Shown here piece by piece: positions 7,116 through 16,028 of a stretch of DNA of 64,000 nt. The stretch comes from Halobacillus sp. Nhm2S1. Its GTDB lineage: Bacteria > Bacillota > Bacilli > Bacillales > Halobacillaceae. Under the pieces are notes generated by a model that had not been told where the DNA came from, made no database searches, and was given only the letters and a program-made list of their open reading frames with translations. The stretch is taken from the NCBI RefSeq assembly GCF_019599545.1, contig NZ_JAIEZV010000004.1:1-64000 (forward strand), given 5' to 3'. The position numbers and the translations under genes are program-made. Numbering within the stretch: position 1 is the stretch's first letter; each line of letters begins with the position of its first letter.

Positions 7116-8183
7116 ATGAAATTAGGCGCACGTATGATGAAGACAGGATTAGCTGTAGGGATTGCCCTTTATATCGGTCATTTGATCGGTTTCGTCTCTC
7201 CCCTACTCGCTGCGATCGCTGTCGTCTTTTCCATACAACCTTCCATTTATCGATCTTATCAATCCATCATCGAACAAGTACAAGGCAACACGATCGGTGC
7301 GTTGATTGCCATCGTAGCCGTCTTTACTCTCGGCAACGATCCATTCATCGTAGGATTTGCGATCATCCTTGTCATAGGATTGACAACGACATTAAAAATG
7401 AACGAAAACACGATTGCCCTGGCTGTTGTAGCTGTCATTGCCCTGATGGACTCGACGGACCAAACCTTTTTATACTTTGCAGGTTCCAGGTTCACTTCCA
7501 TGCTGCTCGGAATTCTCGCGGCATTTATCGTCAACCTTGTATTTCTTCCACCGCGTTATGAAACAAGGCTATTCACGAAAATTGACCGTGCGACCAATGA
7601 TATTTTGCAATGGCTGAGAGTGACGACAAGAAATTTATCCGATGAACCAGCTCTAAAATATGAGATCACGCGAATACAGGATGATATGCGATGGATTGAC
7701 CATACCTACCTTCTCTATTCAGAAGAGAGAACTTATTTCAAAGGGAGCCACTTTTCTAAGGGAAGAAAAATGGTCCTATTCCGTCAATTAATTACAACGA
7801 CAAAAAAATCTTTCGATGTCCTGAAAGCTTTTTACCGTCTGGAACACAAAATTGAACAAATTCCAGAACAGTTTCAAGATGCCGTTGTCCAAGAGCTTGA
7901 TAAATTGGTCAATGCGCATGAGAAATTAATTTTGAGTCTTAAAGGCCGTATTAAGAACACACATAAACAATCGTTGAGACGAATTGAAGAACCTGACATC
8001 CCTTTGCTAGTTGAACGACTGATGAGCGTTTACCAAGAAAGCAACAATCCTGATAAACTGGTCTTCCTTCCCCTTGCCTCGCAACTGATGGAGTACCACT
8101 ATCAGTTGGAGCGACTCAAGAAGTTACTCAAGAGTTACCAGGCACATCATCAGGATGATTTTATCCAAACCTCAGAAAAATAA
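7116..8183 (+). CDS. ygaE: YgaE, aromatic acid exporter-like (FUSC/DUF939) protein
   Basis: This membrane protein has four to six hydrophobic segments in the first ~150 residues and a ~200-residue charged, partly coiled cytosolic tail. That is the DUF939/ArAE_1 layout of FUSC-like exporters. The conserved core includes AVVFSIQPSIYRSYQ and the VQGNTIGAL motif. Substrate is unknown. The start MKLGARMMK at 7116 is chosen over the ATGs at 7104 and 7107 because it fits the B. subtilis N-terminus, though the AAAGGATG site is a little far. It converges on ygaD across back-to-back terminators. Confidence 0.82.
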   Translation: MKLGARMMKTGLAVGIALYIGHLIGFVSPLLAAIAVVFSIQPSIYRSYQSIIEQVQGNTIGALIAIVAVFTLGNDPFIVGFAIILVIGLTTTLKMNENTIALAVVAVIALMDSTDQTFLYFAGSRFTSMLLGILAAFIVNLVFLPPRYETRLFTKIDRATNDILQWLRVTTRNLSDEPALKYEITRIQDDMRWIDHTYLLYSEERTYFKGSHFSKGRKMVLFRQLITTTKKSFDVLKAFYRLEHKIEQIPEQFQDAVVQELDKLVNAHEKLILSLKGRIKNTHKQSLRRIEEPDIPLLVERLMSVYQESNNPDKLVFLPLASQLMEYHYQLERLKKLLKSYQAHHQDDFIQTSEK

Positions 8184-8190
8184 AACCAAA

Positions 8191-8222
8191 GCCGAGTATG
8201 TCAAACATACTCGGCTTCTTAT
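8191..8222 (+). terminator. Terminator of ygaE
   Basis: GCCGAGTATGT and ACATACTCGGC pair perfectly (8191-8216) and are followed by TTCTTA. Confidence 0.82.
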
Positions 8223-8234
8223 ATCTCCTGCAGA

Positions 8235-8264
8235 AAAAACAGCTCAAGGTTTAAACCTTGAGCT
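8235..8264 (-). terminator. Terminator of ygaD
   Basis: AGCTCAAGGTTTAAACCTTGAGCT (written here as two 12-base arms) is a perfect palindrome at 8241-8264. A T6 run follows on the minus strand. Confidence 0.82.
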
Positions 8265-8269
8265 ATTGG

Positions 8270-10042
8270 TTACGTCCCCATATATTCTTGTTTATGATCA
8301 TCCAGTTCCTGCACTTGGTACAGGTCATAATAATGCCCCTTCTTCTTCATTAACTCCTGATGAGAGCCGACCTCTACGATTTCACCATTCTCGATGTGAA
8401 CAATCCGATCCGCATGAGTGATCGTAGAAAGTCTATGGGCTACGATAAATGTGGTCCGTTCAGAAGCTAAGCGTTCAAGAGCATTTTGAATAAGGTGCTC
8501 ACTTTCCAAGTCTAGCGCAGAGGTCGCTTCATCTAAAACGAGAAGCGGAGGGTTTTTCAAGAATACCCGAGCTATGGCGACCCTTTGCTTTTGACCCCCA
8601 GATAATTTTACTCCTCTTTCACCGACTAATGTGTCATAACCATTCGGAAGCTCCATAATGAATTCGTGGGCATTAGCCGCTTTAGCAGCCTCGATCATCT
8701 GTTCATCGGTAGCATCCGGGTTTCCCATTCTTATATTCATCGCAATGGATTCACTAAAGAGAATATTATCCTGAAGCACCATCCCGATGTTATCCCTGAG
8801 AGATCTGGCTTCGAAGTCTCTAATATCTGTACCATCAATAGAGATTCGACCTGCAGTGACGTCGTAGAATCGAGGGATCAAGCTAATCAGCGTCGACTTT
8901 CCGCCCCCACTCATGCCGACAAAAGCGATGGTCTCTCCCTGCTTAATATCCAGATCCACGTTTTTAAGGACAAGGGGATCTTCTTCATCATATTTAAAGG
9001 AGACACCCTCTATTTTGACATCCCCTCTCACATGTTCCATTTTCTTTGCCCCCGGTTTATCCACAATATCGTATTTTTCATCCACGAATTCAAAAACACG
9101 ATCCATAGAGGCGATGGATTGAGTAAGCACGGTCGCTGAATTGACGAGACGCCGAAGCGGATTATACACCCGATCCATATAGCCGACAAAAGCAACCATC
9201 GTACCGACGGTCAGTGAACCTGTGATAACTTGATATCCTGCAAAGGCTATAACTAATAAAGGAGCTAGATCTGTAATCGTATTGGTCACTGAATAGGTGT
9301 AGGCGTTCCAGTTTGTATGAGTGATCGCTTTATCGAGGAAGTTCTTATTCTTCGCATCAAACTGTTCCTGTTCATGATCCTCAAGAGCAAAACTTCTCGT
9401 TACAGGAACCCCTTGGACCCGCTCATGCAAATGCCCCTGTACTTCTGCAAGAGCCTGTGAACGATCACGGGTAAGCTTCCGTAATCTCGCATAAAAATAC
9501 TTGACTGCAAATCCATAGAAAGGGAACAACGCAATGGATACCAGCGTCAGCCACGGATCCATCGTTAACATGATAATGATCGCGATTACAATCGTAATCA
9601 TATCCAGCCATATGTTCATGAGACCTGTAATGACAAACGTTTTCGTCTGCTCCACATCATGAATAACTCGGGAAATAATTTCCCCTGTTTTCGTTCTAGA
9701 ATAAAAGCGTAAACTCAAACGCTGGATATGATCGAAAAGCTTTTCTCTAATATCATATAAGATATGACTCCCAATCCATTGCGCCAAGTATTGCCTGATG
9801 TATTCGATAGGTGGGCGTAAAATAAGGAAGATGAGAAACGCTCCACCTAAAATGAGGAACAACTGATCCAGTCGTTCGGCCTGCGTCATATCTTCAGCGT
9901 TGATAATATCATCAATGACATACTTAATAATTAGCGGCATTAACAAAGGGATAGAAAATTTAACGATTCCTATAAGTACAGTGAGGATAATTTTCCCTTT
10001 GTAAGGCTGCACAAATCGTAAATACCTTTTTATACTGTCCAA
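8270..10042 (-). CDS. ygaD: ABC exporter, fused permease and ATPase (YgaD-like)
   Basis: This 590-residue half-transporter has a six-helix membrane domain (about 1-310) and a C-terminal ATPase. The ATPase carries Walker [10 protein letters not shown] (about 373), signature LSGGQKQR, Walker [13 protein letters not shown] and the H-loop AHR. It works as a homodimer in the membrane and would export a hydrophobic or lipid-like substrate; the cargo is unknown. In B. subtilis ygaD also lies between ygaE and ygaC. The gene has its own terminator and lies 70 bases downstream of ygaC. Confidence 0.88.
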   Translation of the reverse strand: MDSIKRYLRFVQPYKGKIILTVLIGIVKFSIPLLMPLIIKYVIDDIINAEDMTQAERLDQLFLILGGAFLIFLILRPPIEYIRQYLAQWIGSHILYDIREKLFDHIQRLSLRFYSRTKTGEIISRVIHDVEQTKTFVITGLMNIWLDMITIVIAIIIMLTMDPWLTLVSIALFPFYGFAVKYFYARLRKLTRDRSQALAEVQGHLHERVQGVPVTRSFALEDHEQEQFDAKNKNFLDKAITHTNWNAYTYSVTNTITDLAPLLVIAFAGYQVITGSLTVGTMVAFVGYMDRVYNPLRRLVNSATVLTQSIASMDRVFEFVDEKYDIVDKPGAKKMEHVRGDVKIEGVSFKYDEEDPLVLKNVDLDIKQGETIAFVGMSGGGKSTLISLIPRFYDVTAGRISIDGTDIRDFEARSLRDNIGMVLQDNILFSESIAMNIRMGNPDATDEQMIEAAKAANAHEFIMELPNGYDTLVGERGVKLSGGQKQRVAIARVFLKNPPLLVLDEATSALDLESEHLIQNALERLASERTTFIVAHRLSTITHADRIVHIENGEIVEVGSHQELMKKKGHYYDLYQVQELDDHKQEYMGT

Positions 10043-10081
10043 ACCAACACCTTCTTTCTAAACCTTTCAAACAACAACGAA

Positions 10082-10102
10082 GCGCACTTTTTATAAGTGC
10101 GC
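10082..10102 (-). terminator. Hairpin after ygaC
   Basis: GCGCACTT and AAGTGCGC pair across a 5-nt loop. Only a weak T-rich tail follows on the minus strand, so some readthrough into ygaD is plausible. Confidence 0.5.
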
Positions 10103-10111
10103 AATCAGTCA

Positions 10112-10639
10112 TTATCTATACGTTAAATACCTTTCATACCACTGATCGATGAATTCCGGAGAAAACGGTCCTTTCCGCTGACGAATCCACCTGATTAAAA
10201 TATCGATGTTGTTATAAAGGATGCGATCCAGCACATGTGGATAGTTCATCCGTTTTTTATGAATTTCATATTCGTCTTCATCGAGTATTTTATAAGTCAT
10301 ATCAGGGAAAATTTTCACATCCAGGTCATAATCAATATATTTGATGGTCTCATCTTCGTATACGAAGGGAGAACTAATATTGCAGTAATAATATACTCCA
10401 TCATTCCTTAACATACCGATAATGTTGAACCAATATTTAGAGTGGAAATAACAGATGGCCGGTTCTCTGGTGATCCATCTTCTGCCATCACTTTCTGTTA
10501 CTTCCGTACGGTCATTGGCTCCGATGATCACATGTCTTGTCCCTTTCAATATCGTGGTACTATCCCAAACTCGGTGTAACTGCCCATTGTGCTTATAGCT
10601 TTGGATTTCTATCCGTTTACCTGCTTCTGGGCCGGGCAT
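10112..10639 (-). CDS. ygaC: YgaC, DUF402 nucleoside di/triphosphatase family
   Basis: This 175-residue protein is near-identical in layout to B. subtilis YgaC. The family includes the S. aureus nucleoside tri-/diphosphatase Ntdp. The core [33 protein letters not shown] and [20 protein letters not shown] carries the acidic metal ligands. The ATG at 10639 is preferred over a frame extension to 10672 because AAGGGGGG lies just upstream and the N-terminus then aligns with the family. No ygaB-like gene intervenes between it and sspE; a repeat element does. Confidence 0.9.
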   Translation of the reverse strand: MPGPEAGKRIEIQSYKHNGQLHRVWDSTTILKGTRHVIIGANDRTEVTESDGRRWITREPAICYFHSKYWFNIIGMLRNDGVYYYCNISSPFVYEDETIKYIDYDLDVKIFPDMTYKILDEDEYEIHKKRMNYPHVLDRILYNNIDILIRWIRQRKGPFSPEFIDQWYERYLTYR

Positions 10640-10681
10640 ACAATCCCCCCTTCCCTTTCTATTCCATTTCACCTTCTATCT

Positions 10682-10687
10682 ATTATA
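10682..10687 (-). promoter_or_regulatory. -10 element of ygaC
   Basis: The minus strand reads TATAAT 42 bases before the ygaC start. The -35 (TTTCAA at 17 nt) is weak. Confidence 0.4.
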
Positions 10688-10774
10688 ACGACAAATGAAG
10701 TGGATTGAAAACAATTGGACCAGAGACAGGATTATCGAACAAAACCATCGCCCTTTTTCCACAATAGCTCCCGT

Positions 10775-11297
10775 TTGTGGAAGACTCAGTTTCGAGACAA
10801 TAGAGGGGTTCTAGGGGCTCCGGGAAAAGGTTCGCTTTCCATGGGGCGGGCGGTGAGCCTCCTCAGGCTACGCCTCCCGGGGTCTCACCTGTCCCACACG
10901 TCCCATAGGAGTCTCACCGTTTCCCTCCGCCCCATTGCCATGAAAAATTCTCGAAAACACTCCTAAAAGGTCAGCTCGTATGATTATGGGAGGTGGATGA
11001 CTAGAACACCTCAACAGTACGTTAAAGCTTAATCCACTTCGCTTTACACCTCTAACAGTTGGATAGTGAAAGACCCATCCAATTTGGTACAAGGGTTCGT
11101 TTCTCCCTTACACCGAAAGGGGTGGTTGGGAAGCTGCGAGACTCCCGCGGGAATGGATGGACTGGCAAGACCCCACAGTGCGAAGCACGAGGAGGCTTGC
11201 CGTCATCCCCGCAGGAAAGCGAGTAGCTTCCCGACCACCCCTGACGCCCAACATAGCAACGAACCCCGGAAACATCTCGAAACTGAGTCTTCCACAA
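10775..11297. repeat. Composite palindromic intergenic repeat with 23-bp inverted ends
   Basis: A 757-base gap between ygaC and sspE is filled by this element. The 23 bases at 10775-10797 (starting TTGTGGAAGACTCAG) recur as an exact inverted copy at 11275-11297. Inside the right half is a long hairpin unit: GGGTTCGTT (11093) pairs with AACGAACCC (11258), and an 18-bp arm at 11118-11135 pairs with 11225-11242 with one G-T wobble. GC-rich cores of the type GCGAGACTCC...GCGGGAA, common in Bacillaceae intergenic repeats, occur in both halves. Open frames across it are artefacts of the repeat. Confidence 0.8.
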
Positions 11298-11342
11298 TCC
11301 TGCCATATTGATGAATAACATTATAAAGGTATGTAAATAAAA

Positions 11343-11369
11343 GAAGCCGCCCGCTAAAGGGGCGACTTC
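11343..11369 (-). terminator. Terminator of sspE
   Basis: GAAGCCGCCC pairs with GGGGCGACTTC with one bulge. On the minus strand TTTTATTT follows. It lies 60 bases past the stop. Confidence 0.72.
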
Positions 11370-11429
11370 TTCAATCGGGGGATTGATACAGGCTAAAAGG
11401 CAGCCTGGCCAACCTACCAACCACTCAGG

Positions 11430-11606
11430 TTATTTTTTCTTAGCCTGAGATTTTTGGTTCTGCTGCTGTACGTGCTGCGCGTCAGTTTGTTGAGCGAATT
11501 CAGCGCCGTATTGGGATTTCCCTTGTGCAGCTTGTTGGTTTTGTTGTTTCACGTGGTTAACGTCTGTACCAGCTGCTGTTTTGTTTTGTTTCGGTTGCTT
11601 AGCCAT
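11430..11606 (-). CDS. sspE: Gamma-type small acid-soluble spore protein
   Basis: This 58-residue Gln/Asn/Lys-rich, hydrophilic protein is a gamma-type SASP. Such proteins are an amino-acid reserve made in the forespore and degraded by the germination protease Gpr. It has only one copy of the YGAEFAQQTDAQHV-type segment carrying the Gpr site, and repeated QHVQQQNQ stretches. The ATG at 11606 lies 8 bases after GGAGGTGAT; an in-frame GTG at 11615 sits within that site and is not the start. In B. subtilis sspE also lies between yfhS and the ygaB-ygaC genes. Confidence 0.9.
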   Translation of the reverse strand: MAKQPKQNKTAAGTDVNHVKQQNQQAAQGKSQYGAEFAQQTDAQHVQQQNQKSQAKKK

Positions 11607-11627
11607 GTTTATCACCTCCGCAAAAAT

Positions 11628-11658
11628 TATTGTGTACAGGAGGTGGGTGTTTCATTCC
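11628..11658 (-). promoter_or_regulatory. Probable sigma-G promoter of sspE
   Basis: On the minus strand GGAATGA (11652-11658), a 17-nt spacer and CACAATA (11628-11634) approximate the forespore sigma-G consensus (GnATR, CATnnTA). SASP genes of this class are sigma-G dependent. Confidence 0.5.
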
Positions 11659-11680
11659 AAAAAACAAAAAATTTTTATAG

Positions 11681-11706
11681 AAAAAAACCGCCCCAATCGG
11701 AGCGGC
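11681..11706 (-). terminator. Terminator of the LysM endopeptidase gene
   Basis: On the minus strand GCCGCTCC and GGGGCGGT form a stem followed by seven T. Confidence 0.85.
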
Positions 11707-11714
11707 TTAAAATA

Positions 11715-12782
11715 TTAATGGGATAATCTTTTCGTACCGATATAGCGTTGACTCCAGTAGTTACTGGACAATGAACTAATTTCAACACCATTTGTAGATC
11801 CAGTATGGATGAAGCTGTTATTCCCTACATAAATCCCGGCATGGGAAGCACCTGGCTTATAAGTTTCGAAAAACACAAGATCTCCAATCTGACGATTTGA
11901 ACCACTTACAGAATCCATTCTGCTGTCTGCATAAATAGATGCGACAGTACGTGGGATACTTACACCTTCCTGAGCAAATACATATTGAAGGAAACCACTG
12001 CAATCAAATCCTGCAGGAGACGTACCCGCCCACTGATACGGGGTACCAATGTGCTTTTTAGCTTCTTGGATTAATCCATCTACAAATCCTGAGTTTGAAG
12101 AAGATGAATCCGTGGTAGAAGTATGACTAGAGCCTGATGAATCGGAAGAAGACCCAGAAGATGTAGGTTCTCCACTAACTTTCAACTTTTGACCTACATA
12201 GATGATATTTCCAGAAAGGCCATTAAGACTCTTCAAATTTGAAACAGAAGTTCCATGATTGTTCGCAATCAACCACAAGGAATCCCCGCTTTGGACCGTG
12301 TAAGTACTTGTGGATTGTGAAGAACTGGAACTGTCACTTGAAGTACTTGTGTTGCTGCTGGAGCTTGACGTACTCCCTGAAACCGAAAGCTCTTGACCAG
12401 GGTGAATAGTGTTACTAGACAAATTGTTAAGACTCTTCAGTTTTGAAACAGACATATCATGACGATTAGCGATTAGCCACAAAGAATCTCCAGACTTTAC
12501 AGTATATGTACTGTTAGAGCTTGAAGAAGATGATGAATCGGATTGAGATGAAGCTGATGAATCTTTTTCAACAATCAAAGATTGACCGACGTAAATCGTG
12601 TTTGAACTAAGATTATTCCAAGATTTGATTTCTGAAATAGACCCGTCATATTGATAACTCAATTTCCAAAGTGAATCTCCAGACTTCACTTTATGTAATT
12701 CATCAGCAAAAACAGAAGTTCCCCACAAAGATGCCCCAATCAAAGCTCCACTGACAGCCGTTACCAATTTCTTTTTATTCAT
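11715..12782 (-). CDS. Secreted peptidoglycan endopeptidase, three LysM plus NlpC/P60
   Basis: This 355-residue secreted autolysin probably cleaves the D-gamma-glutamyl-meso-DAP bond of wall peptides, like LytE, LytF and CwlS. A signal peptide (1-26, ending SVFADE) is followed by three LysM domains (about 29-71, 93-135, 161-204). Ser-rich linkers separate them. The C-terminal NlpC/P60 domain has the catalytic Cys in GFDCSGFLQYVF and His in SHAGIYVG. Three TGTAAM half-sites in the upstream gap fit WalR control of cell-wall autolysins. GGGGAG precedes the ATG. Confidence 0.92.
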   Translation of the reverse strand: MNKKKLVTAVSGALIGASLWGTSVFADELHKVKSGDSLWKLSYQYDGSISEIKSWNNLSSNTIYVGQSLIVEKDSSASSQSDSSSSSSSNSTYTVKSGDSLWLIANRHDMSVSKLKSLNNLSSNTIHPGQELSVSGSTSSSSSNTSTSSDSSSSSQSTSTYTVQSGDSLWLIANNHGTSVSNLKSLNGLSGNIIYVGQKLKVSGEPTSSGSSSDSSGSSHTSTTDSSSSNSGFVDGLIQEAKKHIGTPYQWAGTSPAGFDCSGFLQYVFAQEGVSIPRTVASIYADSRMDSVSGSNRQIGDLVFFETYKPGASHAGIYVGNNSFIHTGSTNGVEISSLSSNYWSQRYIGTKRLSH

Positions 12783-12943
12783 TATATTCTTACTCTCCCC
12801 TATGTAAAAATTGTTTAAATTGTTTGGTCAAATAACCTATGTCCTATTATTCACAAATGCCAACAATTTGTAAATACTCCAAAACTTCTACAAATACCTA
12901 CATTTGACCAAAAACATTGTCATATAGGGCGGGAATCCCTTTC

Positions 12944-12971
12944 GTTACAATTACTTTACAGGTTTGTTACA
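12944..12971 (-). promoter_or_regulatory. Triple WalR-type half-site array
   Basis: The minus strand reads TGTAAC-N5-TGTAAA-N5-TGTAAC. Each neighbouring pair fits the WalR consensus TGTWAH-N5-TGTWAH, so there are two overlapping sites. The array points toward the LysM/NlpC gene starting at 12782, about 160 bases downstream. It also lies 75 bases upstream of the divergent yfhS-like gene. Confidence 0.65.
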
Positions 12972-13045
12972 TGGTGAGTTGGGGACTTTTATCATGTATG
13001 ACCTCAATATTTTGACATAAATTAAGATCGAAGGAGGGTCGGTCT

Positions 13046-13270
13046 ATGTATGTAGGACGTGATTTATCTGCTTTATCTATGGAGCCGAAACAAAAATGGC
13101 AGGAAAAAGAGCTTGGTTACTTTCACTATGCTCTTTCCCAATCTTCTCCGTATTTGAACTCAGAAGGCATTACTCTTTTGCGTGAAATCAATGAAGAAAT
13201 TAAGCGCCGCGGGGGTTTGGAGCAGCAAGAAGCTACTTGGACCAGCGGCACTCATCCTGTCATCGATTAA
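13046..13270 (+). CDS. yfhS: YfhS-like small protein
   Basis: A 74-residue soluble protein with EKELGYFHYALSQSSPYLNSEG in the middle (quoted in part: YFHYALSQSSPYLN) and a Lys/Glu-rich helix. It takes the place of B. subtilis yfhS, which lies next to mutY and sspE and has similar length. Function is unknown; a sporulation role is suspected only from neighbours. AAGGAGGG lies 8-15 bases before the ATG. Its last 11 bases overlap the end of mutY on the other strand. CATAAATTA just upstream could be a late sporulation -10. Confidence 0.7.
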   Translation: MYVGRDLSALSMEPKQKWQEKELGYFHYALSQSSPYLNSEGITLLREINEEIKRRGGLEQQEATWTSGTHPVID

Positions 13271-14348
13271 TATAAGGGTGGGCTTTCTGGTGGGACACCG
13301 GAAATGGATAGTCTTCCATGTCTTCAGGTGCAATGAATGTTGCACGCTCATGGTCAAGCGTTCCTTCTTTCACAGTAACCTTGATGACTTCCATTTCCCA
13401 TATCAGATGAGAAAATACATGCTTGATGCGGTCTACAGATTCCCCTACTTCAACCTTCAAACCATATTCGCCATAAAACCAATTCTCGACCGCTTCCTGA
13501 CCTACGTCTTCCAGTGGGACCATCGGATACTGCCACAAAGAAGCGAGCAAACCTTCGTCTGGTCTTTGCTCAATCAGAACCTCTCCCTTTTCATTTTGAA
13601 CGAGAAGCAGCAAATATGGCGATTTCTTCTGTTTCTTTTTAGAAGTTTTAACTGGGAGCTCTGTTTCCACTCCTTCATCAAAGGCTCTACAGTGCGCTTG
13701 GACAGGGCACAGCATGCAGGAAGGAGTTTTGGGTGTACAAACCAGGGCACCGAGTTCCATCAATCCCTGATTAAAAGAAGAAGGATCCTCTTCAGATATC
13801 AATTCTTTTACAAGCTCTTCAAAAAGCTTCCTCGTACTTTGTTTGCTAATATCATCCTCGACACGAAGAATTCTTGATAAGACCCTCATCACATTCCCAT
13901 CAACCGCTGGTTCTGGTATATCATAGGCTATACTTAAGATAGCCCCTCGCGTATAGGGACCAACGCCTTTGAGGCTGCCTAATTCTTCAGGATCAGCTGG
14001 AACGACTCCATCGTATTCGGATACAACCTCTCTCACAGCGTTTTGCAAATTTCGCGCACGGGAATAGTAACCTAAGCCCTCCCACGCTTTCAGGACCTCC
14101 TGTTCATCTGCCTGAGCTAAAGCATCAGGTGTAGGAAATTTATCCATAAAATGATTAAAATAAGGAATGACCGTATCAACACGTGTTTGTTGGAGCATAA
14201 TTTCTGATACCCAGACGCGGTAAGGATCTTGATTTTCACGCCATGGGAGAATCCGCTGCTCTTCTTTAAACCAATGAATTAAATCCTTCCTATAGGATTT
14301 CTTGTCGAAGTTTTTTAAAATATTATTTACTCTTTCAGTTCTTTTCAT
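13260..14348 (-). CDS. mutY: A/G-specific adenine DNA glycosylase MutY
   Basis: MutY removes adenine mispaired with 8-oxoguanine. The 362-residue protein begins with the HhH-GPD catalytic domain: Glu in VSEIMLQQTRV (about 48), the hairpin LKGVGPYTRGAI (about 122-133) and catalytic Asp in PAVDGNVMRV. The [4Fe-4S] cluster ligands are C-x6-C-x2-C-x5-C (CTPKTPSCMLCPVQAHC, about 204-220). A C-terminal NUDIX-like 8-oxoG recognition domain follows. It is divergent from yfhP and convergent with yfhS. It complements the peroxide defences encoded nearby. Confidence 0.95.
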   Translation of the reverse strand: MKRTERVNNILKNFDKKSYRKDLIHWFKEEQRILPWRENQDPYRVWVSEIMLQQTRVDTVIPYFNHFMDKFPTPDALAQADEQEVLKAWEGLGYYSRARNLQNAVREVVSEYDGVVPADPEELGSLKGVGPYTRGAILSIAYDIPEPAVDGNVMRVLSRILRVEDDISKQSTRKLFEELVKELISEEDPSSFNQGLMELGALVCTPKTPSCMLCPVQAHCRAFDEGVETELPVKTSKKKQKKSPYLLLLVQNEKGEVLIEQRPDEGLLASLWQYPMVPLEDVGQEAVENWFYGEYGLKVEVGESVDRIKHVFSHLIWEMEVIKVTVKEGTLDHERATFIAPEDMEDYPFPVSHQKAHPYINR

Positions 14349-14412
14349 CGTTCTTCACCCTTCGTGATAAACTACTGTTGGAACGTCCGACCTGCCAAAG
14401 GAGGTATGGAAC

Positions 14413-15402
14413 TTGGATACAGGCACACATGTCGTCATGGGTGTTGCATTAGGAGGACTCGCTACACTTGATCCAGTTGTTAATGCAGACCCTGACCTTT
14501 TCAATGCGGTTCTCATCGGAACAATGATCGGCTCTCAGGCGCCAGATTCAGACACGGTACTCAAATTGCGGAACAATGCGGTCTACATCAGACACCACCG
14601 CGGCATCACACATTCCATTCCTGCTGTGATTCTCTGGGGGATCAGCATTCCCAGTATCATTTATTTATTCACCCCTGAGGTGAACTTTTTACACCTTTGG
14701 CTCTGGACTTTTCTTGCTGTCATACTGCATGTGTTCGTAGATGTATTTAATGCTTATGGGACTCAAGCATATCGTCCTATTTCAAAAAGATGGGTCGCTT
14801 ATGGGTTCATCAATACCTTCGATCCCTATATTTTCACCTTGCACATTGCAGGCATTGTCGCATGGAATTTAGGCGCAGAACCCGGAACTTTATGGCTGAT
14901 CCTATACTTTGTTATCGCCCTCTATTACTTGAAAAGGTACTTTGACAAAAGAGAACTTGTTCGTCTCATTCATGAAAACATCAAGGATGTCAAACAAATA
15001 GCGACTTCCCCCACAATGAAGCAAAACGTATGGAGGATTGCTATCACTACGCCAACTCATTATTACGTGGGAAGGGCTGAAAACGGACATTTAACCATCC
15101 TTGATACGTTCACCAATAAACCGATTGATTATGATGATCCGGTTGTTCAAAAAGCATTGACTGATCATAACATCAAAGCGTTTTTATCATTCTCTCCCGT
15201 CTACAGGTATGAGATGAGCTACTATGATGAATATACAGAAGTCAGGTTCATTGACCTTCGATACCGCTCACGGGGACGTTACCCGTTTGTTGCGTTAGCT
15301 CAAATAGATGACGAGCATGGAGACAATCTAAAAATCCTCAACTCCTACACTGGTTGGGTATTTACAGAAGAAAAACTCCAGAATAAAGTAAGCCCGATGT
15401 GA
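14413..15402 (+). CDS. yfhP: YfhP, YdjM-family membrane metal-dependent hydrolase
   Basis: This 329-residue protein has an N-terminal membrane domain with GSQAPDSD and RHHRGITHS (residues about 39-65), the His/Asp metal-ligand pattern of the YdjM/LexA-regulated family. Four or five membrane segments run to about residue 175, then a soluble beta-rich domain follows. Substrate is unknown. The start is TTG at 14413, chosen because AAAGGAGGT lies seven bases upstream; an ATG within that site is out of frame. Order mutY-yfhP is as in B. subtilis. Confidence 0.85.
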   Translation: MDTGTHVVMGVALGGLATLDPVVNADPDLFNAVLIGTMIGSQAPDSDTVLKLRNNAVYIRHHRGITHSIPAVILWGISIPSIIYLFTPEVNFLHLWLWTFLAVILHVFVDVFNAYGTQAYRPISKRWVAYGFINTFDPYIFTLHIAGIVAWNLGAEPGTLWLILYFVIALYYLKRYFDKRELVRLIHENIKDVKQIATSPTMKQNVWRIAITTPTHYYVGRAENGHLTILDTFTNKPIDYDDPVVQKALTDHNIKAFLSFSPVYRYEMSYYDEYTEVRFIDLRYRSRGRYPFVALAQIDDEHGDNLKILNSYTGWVFTEEKLQNKVSPM

Positions 15403-15434
15403 AGGCACCATAGGCACAAAGAAAACATAAAGAA

Positions 15435-15464
15435 GGAGTCTCTCATGATGAGAGGCTCCTTTTC
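15435..15464. terminator. Terminator between yfhP and yfhJ
   Basis: GGAGTCTCTCAT pairs with ATGAGAGGCTCC with one mismatch, followed by TTTTC. It serves the convergent genes yfhP and yfhJ. Confidence 0.7.
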
Positions 15465-15476
15465 AAATCCTGTCTT

Positions 15477-15743
15477 TTAATGAAGATACCCCTTTTTCTC
15501 AAGCATCTTTTTGTATTTTGGATTTGTAGCAACAAATTCATGAAGTTTCGGCCCGTAGTGATGGATCCACTGCACAACAATCTGTTCAGTCACCTGTTTC
15601 CCCTGGTAATCATGACCAGCCTTTGCTCGTGTGGATTCAAAATCTTCCCATAAAAGCTCCACCCATGTCCTTGCTTCGTCTATCGTTAGCTCCGGATTCT
15701 TCTCGTATAATTTTTCAGCTAAACGCTGGTAAATTTCATTCAT
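15477..15743 (-). CDS. yfhJ: YfhJ, WVELL family protein
   Basis: An 88-residue soluble helical protein of the WVELL family, named for a motif seen here as TWVELLWEDFESTRAKAG (about 29-46). Function is unknown. The ATG at 15743 follows GGAGTGG; the open frame extends upstream to 15788 but without a ribosome site. It is divergent from sspK, as in B. subtilis. Confidence 0.87.
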   Translation of the reverse strand: MNEIYQRLAEKLYEKNPELTIDEARTWVELLWEDFESTRAKAGHDYQGKQVTEQIVVQWIHHYGPKLHEFVATNPKYKKMLEKKGYLH

Positions 15744-15785
15744 GTGACCACTCCATATTTGGCAATGTTTACAGTGCCATTGTAA

Positions 15786-15815
15786 CACATACAGACTCTA
15801 AGAAGGTACATACTA
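15786..15815 (+). promoter_or_regulatory. Sigma-G-type promoter of sspK
   Basis: CATACTA (15809-15815) is an exact sigma-G -10. CACATA at 17 nt upstream is a weak -35. It lies 40 bases before the sspK ATG. Confidence 0.6.
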
Positions 15816-15854
15816 ATATTGTCTCTTCCATGGGACTTATGAGGAGGGTTACTG

Positions 15855-16028
15855 ATGCGTAATAAGGCAAAGAATTTCCCTAATGTAAAAATGACGCACG
15901 CACCGGATGACCAAAGCGAATATCTCGCTAAACGTCCAGACGGCACGATCAATAGCAAACCTCAGGAAAGAGCGGCTAGATCGAGACATCGTGATGTCAA
16001 CGACGTAGGGAGGAATTACCATGGGTAA
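15855..16028 (+). CDS. sspK: Small acid-soluble spore protein K
   Basis: A 57-residue basic spore protein beginning MRNKAKNFPN, with AKRPDGTINSKPQERAARS in the middle; both match SspK. It is expected in the forespore. GAGGAGGG precedes the ATG at 15855. A consensus sigma-G -10 lies upstream. Its last eight bases overlap the start of the next small gene, whose ribosome site lies within sspK, so the two are translationally coupled. The C-terminal tail is longer than in B. subtilis SspK. Confidence 0.88.
   Translation: MRNKAKNFPNVKMTHAPDDQSEYLAKRPDGTINSKPQERAARSRHRDVNDVGRNYHG

Noticed and set aside
7019-7561. A 180-codon frame overlapping ygaE in another frame
   Set aside because: Low-complexity Arg/Cys/His-rich translation of the true gene in a shifted frame.
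10715-11420. Several open frames of 70-120 codons on both strands across the first repeat
   Set aside because: They are translations of the GC-rich palindrome, recur wherever the repeat does, and have no ribosome sites.
13021-13045. A sigma-A promoter directly before the yfhS-like gene
   Set aside because: TTGACA is present but no -10 at correct spacing follows; CATAAATTA may be a sporulation -10, but this is not supported enough to list.
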